A DNA stretch of 11,752 bases from a bacterium. Its GTDB lineage: Bacteria; B130-G9. Below are positions 1 to 6,602 of this stretch, in pieces (the stretch's first letter is position 1; every line of letters begins with the position of its first letter). The position numbers and the translations under genes were made by a program. Where the stretch lies: contig JAGHCW010000229.1 in the NCBI GenBank assembly GCA_021160245.1, positions 1-11,752 of the forward strand, given 5' to 3'. The notes under the pieces are model-generated. The model searched no databases. It saw nothing but the letters and a program-made list of their open reading frames with translations, and was not told the origin of the DNA.

Positions 1-384
1 ATTTTGATCCTTCAGATTGTGCGAAGCGGTGATCATTGCAGCGCCTGTTGCCCCGCGAACAAGCATGTAAAGCGGAATGGCCGGCGTCGGCAATATCCCG
101 ACCGAAAGGACGGAGGCGCCAGCCTTGCGCGCGCCTCGAATGAATGCATTTATGAAATGACCTTTCGGGTCTCTCGGGTCCCAGCCAATCACGATTGGGT
201 TGTCTCGTTTGAATCGGCCAAGTCTTTCGAGGTCCGTTATGAAGCAGAAGGCGTAAAGCTCCATGAAGCCCGGTGTTATGACTCCGGCCTCTTGGAAGGC
301 CTTCAGTGGGTCGAATCCGCGAGCCCGGGCGCTATCATCAAGCGCTGTCGGGCGGCGAATGCCATCCGTGCCCTGAATCCGCAT
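1..384 (-). CDS. Phosphohexomutase family protein (GlmM/PMM-like), N-terminal 128 residues, runs off the window
   Basis: Reading the minus strand from ATG at 384 gives 128 codons without a stop up to the window edge, so the C-terminal domains are missing. Visible alpha-D-phosphohexomutase hallmarks are the N-terminal IQGTDGIRR (residues 3-11), GWDPRDP (67-73), GILPTPA (96-102) and the active-site serine loop TASHN with Ser121, the residue phosphorylated in this family. Members interconvert hexose 1- and 6-phosphates. Position just downstream of a GlmU-type domain suggests phosphoglucosamine mutase (GlmM) in UDP-GlcNAc synthesis, but phosphomannomutase or phosphoglucomutase cannot be excluded because the sugar-specificity loop lies outside. 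AGGAG at 392-396, 7 nt before ATG, supports the start. It lies 65 bp after the preceding gene on the same strand and is probably co-transcribed. Oddity: the usual Pro after SHN is Leu here. The family call is secure; the substrate is inferred. Confidence 0.85.
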   Translation of the reverse strand, partial: MRIQGTDGIRRPTALDDSARARGFDPLKAFQEAGVITPGFMELYAFCFITDLERLGRFKRDNPIVIGWDPRDPKGHFINAFIRGARKAGASVLSVGILPTPAIPLYMLVRGATGAAMITASHNLKDQN

Positions 385-449
385 GTTTTTGCTCCTGCTT
401 CGCTGGTTGGATCGTTTGAGAGCTGAAGTAATGTCAGAACGTCAGCGAA

Positions 450-2306
450 TCAATTTTCGGCTTGCCAAGCTGTTGAGATCGAGCTGCCAATCTCGCTTAG
501 ATATTGCTCCGCCAACTTAAGATCATCTTCGGTGTTTATGCCTAGCGCTTCTCGGCTGTCCTTCACTTGGCAGATCGCCGCCTTGCCGCCCTTCTCTAAG
601 AGGAGTTTGACGGCGTCAGTAAGATAATACTCCCCCTGGGCGTTTTCATCGCCAACCTGGCCCACAAGGTCTAGGAATGAGTGGTCGGAGCCGAGGCAAT
701 AGACTCCCACGTTGATTTCTTTGATCTCCTTCTCGGCGTCAGTGGCATCTGCCGCCTCTATGATTGCCTCGAGATTCCCATCATCATTTCTCTTGATGCG
801 GCCGAGGGAACCCGGCTCGTCTAGCACAGCAGTTGTGAGCGCCAATTGGGCATCCTCTCCGGTGAGTCGCTCCATTAGGCGGTTTATGATGTCAAAGGTC
901 AAAAGCGGCGTGTCACCATTCAGGATGATCATGCTATTCTTTGATGGGCGGATGTGGGGAATGACCTGCATAACGGCATGAGCTGTTCCAAGCTGCTCCT
1001 CCTGATGAACGAAGACGATGCGGCCCAAATCATCGGTGATCTGAGTGTAGTTGCTCTTGACATAATCCATGACGCCCTGGGCTCCGTGCCCCACCACGAC
1101 ATAGATATCCCTCATGCCGAACTTGCCGACGAGGTCCAGAACATAACCCAGAAGCGGCTTCCCGTTCAGTTCTGTCAAGACCTTGGGCACGTTCGCATTG
1201 TTCATCCTCTTGCCCTTGCCGGCCGCCAAGATTATGCAATCCATGTTCGTTACAATACCGCACTTGCCTAGGCATTTAACAAAAGCGTCAACGACGTCCG
1301 GATCGAACTGGGTTCCTTTATTCTCTGTGAGCCGCTTGACGGCCACATCAAGCGTCATCCGCCGTCTGTAGCTCCTCGTAGAAGTCATCGCGTCAAAAGC
1401 GTCCGCCACACATAATATCCGCGAGAGAAGCGGTATATCCTGACCTGCGAGTCCGTCAGGATAGCCCTTCCCATCCCAACGCTCGTGATGGTGCCTAATG
1501 AGCACCTTCTCTGTGGACAGAAAACTCAGCGGCTCGATCATCCGCGCCCCTTTGTCCGGGTGCTCGCGCATTATGCGCCACTCGTCGTCGGTGAGTTTTG
1601 TTGTTTTGCACAACACTTCTTCCGGGACGCCTATCTTGCCTATGTCGTGAAGGCTGCCGCCTATCTGGAGAGCAACTATTTGTCCGTCATCAAGGCTCAT
1701 CTCGCTCGCGATCCGGACAGAGTATTCGGTTACTCGCGAGGAATGACCTTGAGTGTAAGCATCTCTTTCCTCTAAAACGACGGCAAAGGATTTGATGATC
1801 TCCAGATAGCTCCTCCGAAGTTCATCACGAGAGTCCTGAAGCTCAGTGGTTCTAAGTCGCACCTTCTTCTCAAGCTCAAGGTTGAGCTCTTTGAGCTCCT
1901 TGGTCAGGCGGATATTCTCGAGCTTCAATCGCCGCTTGTCGATTACGGTCTGCACGGTATGCAGCAGCTGTTCGACCTTGAAGGGCTTGGTAATGTAGTC
2001 GTATGCGCCCTTCTTGAGCGATGAGACCGCTGATTCGACCGTCATGTAAGCCGTCATCAGAATAACCGCTGTCTCAGGCTCCCGCCTCATCCGCAACACG
2101 TGGTCTAAGAGGGTCAAGCCGTCCATTCCGGGCATCCTGATATCCGTAACTATCGCGTCGAATGAGGAATCTCCAAACAATTGGAGCGCGGAAAGCCCGT
2201 TGTCCGCTGCCTCAACGTGGTAGCCACCCATGGTAAGAGCCTGGACAAGGTTGTCTCTAAGGCTTGCAGAATCCTCAACAACAAGAATCGAAGATTTCGC
2301 TTCCAT
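450..2306 (-). CDS. Response regulator REC-HD-GYP fused in frame to GlmU-type uridylyltransferase
   Basis: A 618-residue protein from ATG 2306, chosen because AAGGAG at 2312-2317 sits 6 nt upstream; an in-frame ATG at 2327 would add 7 residues. Residues about 5-120 are a receiver domain with phosphoacceptor Asp55 (TDIRMPGMDG), Thr85 and Lys107. About 120-170 is a charged, coiled-coil-like linker. About 172-350 is an HD-GYP domain with LHDIGKIG (His220, Asp221) and HHERWDGKGYP (273-283), the motifs of c-di-GMP phosphodiesterases of the RpfG type. From Met355 follows a GlmU N-terminal domain: LAAGKGKRM (360-368), PKVL (374-377), GTAHAV (440-445), NGDTP (463-467), GEYYLTD (558-564). That domain makes UDP-GlcNAc from GlcNAc-1-P and UTP. 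The left-handed beta-helix acetyltransferase half of classical GlmU is absent. It follows rpmB and precedes a phosphohexomutase. Each domain call is strong. The fusion itself could be real or caused by a sequence error at the junction. Confidence 0.9.
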   Translation of the reverse strand: MEAKSSILVVEDSASLRDNLVQALTMGGYHVEAADNGLSALQLFGDSSFDAIVTDIRMPGMDGLTLLDHVLRMRREPETAVILMTAYMTVESAVSSLKKGAYDYITKPFKVEQLLHTVQTVIDKRRLKLENIRLTKELKELNLELEKKVRLRTTELQDSRDELRRSYLEIIKSFAVVLEERDAYTQGHSSRVTEYSVRIASEMSLDDGQIVALQIGGSLHDIGKIGVPEEVLCKTTKLTDDEWRIMREHPDKGARMIEPLSFLSTEKVLIRHHHERWDGKGYPDGLAGQDIPLLSRILCVADAFDAMTSTRSYRRRMTLDVAVKRLTENKGTQFDPDVVDAFVKCLGKCGIVTNMDCIILAAGKGKRMNNANVPKVLTELNGKPLLGYVLDLVGKFGMRDIYVVVGHGAQGVMDYVKSNYTQITDDLGRIVFVHQEEQLGTAHAVMQVIPHIRPSKNSMIILNGDTPLLTFDIINRLMERLTGEDAQLALTTAVLDEPGSLGRIKRNDDGNLEAIIEAADATDAEKEIKEINVGVYCLGSDHSFLDLVGQVGDENAQGEYYLTDAVKLLLEKGGKAAICQVKDSREALGINTEDDLKLAEQYLSEIGSSISTAWQAEN

Positions 2307-2332
2307 ATAACACTCCTTGCCGAGCATTAGCT

Positions 2333-2347
2333 GCCGGAAGTACCGGC
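2333..2347 (-). other. Small intercistronic hairpin between rpmB and the REC-HD-GYP-GlmU gene
   Basis: GCCGG and CCGGC flank a 5-nt loop in the 52-bp gap between the two genes. No T run follows in the direction of transcription, so this is not a convincing intrinsic terminator. It could be a minor RNA-processing or attenuation element, or chance. Confidence 0.25.
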
Positions 2348-2358
2348 GCCGCTAGGCT

Positions 2359-2601
2359 CTAGCTCTTCGTCTCTTCGGTCGGGGAACTTGACTCGATCTT
2401 GAAATTCCCTTTGTGATACTTCTCCACTTTGCCAGCCTTGAGGCAGCTTGTACAAACCTTGATGCGCTTCTGCTTGCCCTCAACGATCGCCCGAACTGTC
2501 TGGAGGTTCGGCTGCCACCTGCGATTTGTAACATTGTGCGCATGGCTGATGTTGTGACCAAACATCGGTTTCTTGCCGCAGACCTCGCATACTCTTGCCA
2601 T
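2359..2601 (-). CDS. rpmB: Large-subunit ribosomal protein bL28 (zinc-binding C+ form)
   Basis: An 80-residue basic protein matching bacterial L28. It starts with [11 protein letters not shown], then has [19 protein letters not shown] (residues 16-34) and [15 protein letters not shown] (45-59). Two CxxC pairs (Cys5/Cys8 and Cys50/Cys53) form the zinc-ribbon seen in the C+ version of this protein. It is a structural component of the 50S subunit. ATG lies 1 nt after the rph stop, and its ribosome-binding site (AAGGAG, 7 nt before ATG) lies inside the end of rph, so the two are probably translationally coupled. The C-terminal tail beyond about residue 68 is Ser/Glu/Lys-rich and probably disordered. 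Length is normal for the family apart from that tail. Identification is secure. Confidence 0.97.
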   Translation of the reverse strand: MARVCEVCGKKPMFGHNISHAHNVTNRRWQPNLQTVRAIVEGKQKRIKVCTSCLKAGKVEKYHKGNFKIESSSPTEETKS

Positions 2602-2602
2602 A

Positions 2603-3349
2603 TTAAATCTCCTTTCCGACCACCAAGATGTGGTTTATATCTCCAAGCACTTCCCGCTGCATCTTCACCAGATGAGCTATCCCCTGCTCCGCGAGATCGA
2701 GCAACCCATTTAGGGTCCTTCTGTCGAACGGCTCGCGCTCAGCCGTCCCTTGAATCTCCACGATCTCGGAGCTATCCATCATTACAACATTCATATCGAC
2801 CGCTGCCGTAGAATCCTCAGAATAATCAAGGTCCAGCAGAAGATCACCTCTCACTATACCAACGCTGGTCGCCGCAACAAAGCTCCTTAAACATGGCAGG
2901 CTTTGCTTCGTGCCGATTATCCATGTGAGCGCATCGCAGAGCGCGATAAACGACCCCGTTATGGAGGCCGTCCTTGTGCCGCCGTCCGCCTGAAGTACGT
3001 CGCAATCTATCCAGATTGTTCTGTCAGGAATCATCGAAAGGTCAACAGCCGCCCGCAAAGAGCGACCGATTATGCGCTGTATCTCATGGGTGCGCCCCGA
3101 GACGCGGCCCTTCAATGACTCCCTCGGAATCCTAGTCGCGGATGAACGAGGCAGCATACCATACTCGCCTGTTATCCAGCCCTGACTCTTGCCCCGCAGG
3201 AAAATGGGGACCTCGTCTTTGACGGTCGCCGTGCATAGCACCTTCGTGTTGCCCTGCGTTATCAGAGCCGAGCCCTCAGCATACTTCGCAAATCCGCGCT
3301 CTATCTTAACCGGCCGTAATTCGTCAGCTGCTCTTCCATCGGCCCTCAA
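2603..3349 (-). CDS. rph: Ribonuclease PH (tRNA 3'-end phosphorolytic exoribonuclease)
   Basis: A 248-residue protein collinear with RNase PH. It has an N-terminal R-A-D-GR...LRPV segment, [10 protein letters not shown] (34-43), [13 protein letters not shown] (57-69), [12 protein letters not shown] (85-96), [17 protein letters not shown] (116-132) and DMNVVM (185-190) with EIQGTAE (198-204). The family trims tRNA precursor 3' ends using inorganic phosphate, as a hexameric ring in the cytoplasm. The start is TTG at 3349: an in-frame TAA lies a little upstream, no in-frame ATG is near, and GGAGG is centred about 10-12 nt before it. The N-terminus aligns with the family from this codon. It sits 53 bp after the octanoyltransferase gene and 1 bp before rpmB, in one co-directional group. 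Length is normal and the key motifs are intact. Confidence 0.97.
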   Translation of the reverse strand: MRADGRAADELRPVKIERGFAKYAEGSALITQGNTKVLCTATVKDEVPIFLRGKSQGWITGEYGMLPRSSATRIPRESLKGRVSGRTHEIQRIIGRSLRAAVDLSMIPDRTIWIDCDVLQADGGTRTASITGSFIALCDALTWIIGTKQSLPCLRSFVAATSVGIVRGDLLLDLDYSEDSTAAVDMNVVMMDSSEIVEIQGTAEREPFDRRTLNGLLDLAEQGIAHLVKMQREVLGDINHILVVGKEI

Positions 3350-3402
3350 CTCGTCTATTCCTCCAAATTATTCGCTCAATGTGCTCTCAGAATAGCCTGA
3401 TA

Positions 3403-4218
3403 CTATCTCCGAAAGTTCCAAGAATCGCTCGAGTACTTCTTCCGCATCAAATCCTCGGCAAGCTCCTTCTCCGTACAATCTGGCTCGCCTCGCTCCGCAT
3501 CAAGCCCGAGCTGGGAAACAAAGCCCTCGGCAATAGCGCTTGCCGCCTCATCGTAACAGACGGCGCGGCCAAGCACCTCATTCAACGAGGTCGGACCAAA
3601 ACCGTCCAGCACACGCTCCTCTTCAAGACCATCATGCCCGGCAATAGTATCTAGCATCAGCTGAAGGTCAAGCCGAAGTGGAATCGATCCATGCTGCATA
3701 AATACGCTTTGACCTCGCTTCTGAGCGCTGCCGATCAGCTTACGGCCATCGACCATTATCTCGTAGGCCGAGCTAATCATAAAACAAGCGGGCGAATTAC
3801 TTGCGCCTCGCGTGTCGCGGCCGGCAGCCATCTCGATCTTGTCTGCAGGAATACCTAGACGCTCACATCCGGCGATCAAGCAGGCAGAAATCGCTCTGTA
3901 ACACTCAAGCAACGAGCCTGAGAATGGGCCTGTCCCAACGCCCGAAATCACCGAATACGTAAGTTCGTTGTGATGCAATACGGCGCGTCCACCGGTTGGC
4001 CGGCGAACCACTTCAACGCCTCGTTCTTGACAAGTTGAAAGCCTTATCGCGTCGCTTGTCCTCTGAAAATAGCCAAGCGATATGCACGGTCTCTCCCAAC
4101 TGTAGAGCCGCACAGTTACATCATCGCGACCGGGCTCAAAACTAAAATGGAGCGATTCGTCCATCGCCATATTGAAGGCGCCAGAGCATAGCCCCGAATC
4201 CACTAGACGTAAGACCAT
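3403..4218 (-). CDS. lipM: LipM-like octanoyltransferase (lipoate-protein ligase A family)
   Basis: A 271-residue member of the BPL/LplA/LipB fold. Visible motifs are RRPTGGRAVLHHNELTYS (72-89), the NSPACF segment with Cys145, DGRKLIGSAQKR (157-168) with conserved Lys160, and HGSIPL (176-181). A cysteine in the ACF segment is the catalytic acyl-thioester residue of LipM-type octanoyltransferases, whereas LplA ligases lack it. LipM moves octanoyl from acyl carrier protein to GcvH, the first step of lipoyl assembly, after which LipA inserts sulfur. A gcvH gene lies on the opposite strand about 3.5 kb away, which fits this role. The start is ATG at 4218, with only a weak purine-rich upstream sequence. 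The protein is soluble with no signal peptide. A LplA-like ligase remains the alternative, but the cysteine context favours LipM. Confidence 0.85.
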   Translation of the reverse strand: MVLRLVDSGLCSGAFNMAMDESLHFSFEPGRDDVTVRLYSWERPCISLGYFQRTSDAIRLSTCQERGVEVVRRPTGGRAVLHHNELTYSVISGVGTGPFSGSLLECYRAISACLIAGCERLGIPADKIEMAAGRDTRGASNSPACFMISSAYEIMVDGRKLIGSAQKRGQSVFMQHGSIPLRLDLQLMLDTIAGHDGLEEERVLDGFGPTSLNEVLGRAVCYDEAASAIAEGFVSQLGLDAERGEPDCTEKELAEDLMRKKYSSDSWNFRR

Positions 4219-4288
4219 ATCACCATTTTCTTCGTTCCATTAAGATACTGAAGTCATCAATAACCGGGTCGCTCGGACCACGTCGCAT

Positions 4289-4627
4289 TCAGTTCGAGGG
4301 TGAACCTGCCCGACGTAGTTTCTTCAAGCACATATAGGCCAATAGACCACCCAAAACAAGAAAAACGATACCAAGCCAGAAATAGGGTGTCATAGCCAGC
4401 ATGATGCAGCAACAGATAAGCGCAAAAACACCGGCCAAGACAAATGCGTAGCCCCATCCCCTTAAGAGCGATCCCAACAGACACACGAATGAGAATCCAT
4501 AGAACAAAGTGAGGGCGATGATGGCGCTTATCTGTGAGCCTTCATACATCCCGTGCTCTTTCCCGCAGCCTTGTAGGACGGACGAACCAAGGACTAGAAT
4601 GAAAACTGCACAAGCGGTTGATCTCAC
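4289..4627 (-). CDS. Small membrane protein with lipobox-like N-terminus, coupled to the phosphate transporter gene
   Basis: A 112-residue hydrophobic protein whose family I do not recognise. The N-terminus looks like a lipoprotein signal peptide: Arg2, a hydrophobic core, then LQGC with Cys21. After it come about three membrane-spanning stretches (roughly 32-54, 58-79 and 82-100) and a short basic tail LKKLRR. The start is GTG at 4627; it overlaps the stop of the transporter gene by 4 bases (GTGA), and GAGGAG about 5 nt upstream lies within that gene's end. This predicts translational coupling and suggests a role alongside the transporter. The Cys-rich run ICCC (71-74) in the second segment is unusual. 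It could instead be a plain polytopic protein whose first segment is a signal anchor. Being a gene is likely; its function is unknown. Confidence 0.7.
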   Translation of the reverse strand: MRSTACAVFILVLGSSVLQGCGKEHGMYEGSQISAIIALTLFYGFSFVCLLGSLLRGWGYAFVLAGVFALICCCIMLAMTPYFWLGIVFLVLGGLLAYMCLKKLRRAGSPSN

Positions 4628-6432
4628 GAGAACTCCTCTATGTCCGACGCAGTGTACTCATCTGTGAGCTCGAACGCCTCCAGCACATTCACAATGTTAT
4701 CAGCTGTCTTCTCCATATTGGACACTATATCATTTGATATGACCTGTCCCCAGAGCTTCTCCTCGATCTTGGACTCACCTCTTCTGAACGCAACGTATCT
4801 GTCTCTGTTGCGCTTGCGAAATGAGTGTTTCATCTCGTCGATTTTCTCCTCTTTCTTAAGCGCGGCATTTGCATGAGGCCTACTACCCTCTCTCAGTGCG
4901 AGCAGTGATTCACCCGTCATACTCAGAACTAGGTCCGACATCGCAACGATGTCTGCCTTCGCCGGCGCAGAGAGACACTGACCGAGCTTCTTAAGCCGCT
5001 CAAGTAACTTCGAGGTGCTCTCCATCGCATCTCCCATGTTCTCAACGTCGTTGACAGCATGCAACAGGCGCGTCAGCGCCTCGCTGTCTGCCACAGAGAC
5101 ACCCTCGTTGATCACCATGCTGATATACTCTGTGATCTCTGCCTGATGACGGTCAAGCTCGTCCTCCAATCGCATGATCTCCGCCTTGGGAGATAGGTCC
5201 TCCGTCGATATCATCCCGCGCGAAATGGACAGCATCTCATGGGCACGCTCAAACATGTGCAATATCGCCTTCTTTATCTGGCCGATAGCCACCGGCGGGA
5301 GATTAAGGAACTGCTCCTGAAGAAAACGACCTCTCAATGATCTCTCCTCAACCACCTTCTTGTCCGGTAGAAGCCAAGTAACGAGGCGCGCCATCAGACG
5401 AATGAATGGCAGCTGTATCGCCGTGTTCGCGACGTTAAACATGGTGTGGGCGTTGGCGATATGCCGGGCAATTGCTGCTTGAGAGTTTGCTTCCCCAGGC
5501 GTAACAAAATCGACGAATCGCTCGAAATAGGAGAGTACTGCAACTACCCACACGACGCCAAGAACGTTGGAGACAAGGTGGGCTACTGCCGCCCTCTTCG
5601 CGTCGCAGCTTGTGCCAATGGACGACAAGAGAGCCGTGACCGTTGTGCCGATATTGTCCCCTAGCATCAGCGGCACTGCGGTTTTGAAATCAATAAGGCC
5701 GCTCGTGCCAAGGGCGATAACCAGCCCGACTGTTGCGCTACTGGACTGGACTACGACGGTGAGGATTATCCCGGCGAGTATCCCCAATAGAGGTTCTTTG
5801 CCAAATTGCACAAAGAAATTGGGGAACTCTGGACTCTCGCGAAGCGGCTCAAGGCCACGAACCATGGTCGTTAATCCATAGAACAGAACGCCAAAACCAA
5901 GAACCGACCGGCCCCAAAGCTTCACATGCTCACGCTTCGAGCTCATGCTGACCGCCATGCCAATGGCAAGAATCGGCAGAGCATACTTCGTTATCTTGAA
6001 CGCTATCAACTGAGCGGTTATCGTCGTTCCAATGTGCGCCCCGTATATGACCCCCATCCCCTGCACAAGCGACATAAGCCCCGCATTCACAAAACCGACA
6101 ATCATGACCGTCGTCGCGCTGCTGCTTTGGATAATTGCAGTCAAGGCCGCGCCGACCATCACCCCCCTGATCGAACTACTCGTCAGAAACTCAAGTATCC
6201 GACGAAGCCGCTGCCCAGCCACCTTTTGAAGGGAATCGGACATGATCTGAACGCCGAAAATGAAGAGACCCAGGCCCCCAACCACGCTAAATAGAAGGGG
6301 GGTGAAATCCACAGTTGCTTTCAGCCGACCGAGGCCCGCGAATATGCCAGTGACCCAGAGCAAACACAGACCTATGCCCAGGACTCCAACGCCTATGAGC
6401 TTTCTGCGTAGTGACTGAGTATCGATCTGCAT
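4624..6432 (-). CDS. Na+/Pi-cotransporter family protein (NptA/PNaS type) with C-terminal PhoU-like domain
   Basis: A 602-residue inner-membrane protein. Two inverted family repeats each carry the signature QSSSAT (102-107 and 229-234), followed by GAHIGTT (131-137) and GDNIGTT (258-264), typical of sodium-dependent phosphate cotransporters. About eight hydrophobic segments span residues 13 to about 350. The remaining roughly 220 residues are helical and charged, with the alternating heptad-like character of a PhoU domain. The expected role is phosphate movement across the membrane, with the PhoU-like tail as a sensor or regulator; substrate direction cannot be read from sequence. I start at ATG 6432, preceded by GAGG with 6 nt spacing; an in-frame TTG at 6444 would add four residues. 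It is the first gene of the minus-strand block, behind the candidate promoter, and its end overlaps a small membrane-protein gene by 4 bases. Confidence 0.92.
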   Translation of the reverse strand: MQIDTQSLRRKLIGVGVLGIGLCLLWVTGIFAGLGRLKATVDFTPLLFSVVGGLGLFIFGVQIMSDSLQKVAGQRLRRILEFLTSSSIRGVMVGAALTAIIQSSSATTVMIVGFVNAGLMSLVQGMGVIYGAHIGTTITAQLIAFKITKYALPILAIGMAVSMSSKREHVKLWGRSVLGFGVLFYGLTTMVRGLEPLRESPEFPNFFVQFGKEPLLGILAGIILTVVVQSSSATVGLVIALGTSGLIDFKTAVPLMLGDNIGTTVTALLSSIGTSCDAKRAAVAHLVSNVLGVVWVVAVLSYFERFVDFVTPGEANSQAAIARHIANAHTMFNVANTAIQLPFIRLMARLVTWLLPDKKVVEERSLRGRFLQEQFLNLPPVAIGQIKKAILHMFERAHEMLSISRGMISTEDLSPKAEIMRLEDELDRHQAEITEYISMVINEGVSVADSEALTRLLHAVNDVENMGDAMESTSKLLERLKKLGQCLSAPAKADIVAMSDLVLSMTGESLLALREGSRPHANAALKKEEKIDEMKHSFRKRNRDRYVAFRRGESKIEEKLWGQVISNDIVSNMEKTADNIVNVLEAFELTDEYTASDIEEFS

Positions 6433-6457
6433 GTAACGCCTCAAGTCCTAAATAATG

Positions 6458-6490
6458 TGATAATTGTCCCTTAGTAATTTGATAATAGTC
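6458..6490. repeat. Pair of 11-bp direct repeats, 22 bp apart, over the minus-strand promoter
   Basis: TGATAATTGTC (6458-6468) and TGATAATAGTC (6480-6490) agree at 10 of 11 bases, and their starts are 22 bp apart, about two helical turns. The right copy contains the candidate -10 of the transporter promoter and the left copy covers the predicted start region. That is the layout of a tandem repressor site, but AT-rich chance similarity is possible. Confidence 0.4.
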
Positions 6491-6509
6491 GTCTCATCGG
6501 AGTGGTCAA
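6482..6509 (-). promoter_or_regulatory. Candidate sigma70-type promoter of the transporter-led minus-strand block
   Basis: On the minus strand TTGACC (6504-6509) is followed after 16 bp by TATTAT (6482-6487). Each differs from the consensus at one position. Transcription would start near 6475, giving a leader of roughly 40 nt before ATG 6432. No start site can be proven from sequence. Confidence 0.55.
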
Positions 6510-6513
6510 GTTA

Positions 6514-6531
6514 GAACTCAAGTAGGAGTTC
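6514..6531. promoter_or_regulatory. Palindrome GAACTC-N6-GAGTTC in the divergent intergenic region
   Basis: Perfect 6-bp arms (6514-6519 and 6526-6531) flank a 6-bp spacer. It lies just upstream of the candidate minus-strand -35 and about 70 bp before gcvT, so it could be an operator for either or both directions. A small RNA hairpin in a gcvT leader is the alternative. Confidence 0.4.
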
Positions 6532-6602
6532 CCTCAGTTGACAGTTCAAACCTCTTATGTCAGGCTGTTTCCCCTCTTTATACATAAGATTAGGAGTCAC
6601 AA

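Noticed and set aside
4-426. 140-residue open frame on the plus strand at the left edge
   Set aside because: It lies antisense to the phosphohexomutase frame, which carries clear family motifs; its own translation has none.
2352-2561. 69-residue minus-strand frame overlapping rpmB
   Set aside because: It is Arg/Ser-rich, sits in a different frame of the certain L28 gene, and has no ribosome-binding site of its own.
2413-2811. 132-residue plus-strand frame across rpmB and rph
   Set aside because: It is antisense to two secure genes, and its low-complexity translation has no recognisable domain.
4257-4484. 75-residue minus-strand frame within and after the small membrane protein gene
   Set aside because: It overlaps the GTG-started coupled frame, which has better start signals and a coherent membrane topology.
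6538-6543. Perfect TTGACA as -35 for gcvT
   Set aside because: No acceptable -10 lies 16-18 bp downstream (CAGGCT is at the expected place), so I do not annotate a plus-strand promoter there. The TATACA at 6579 has no matching -35.
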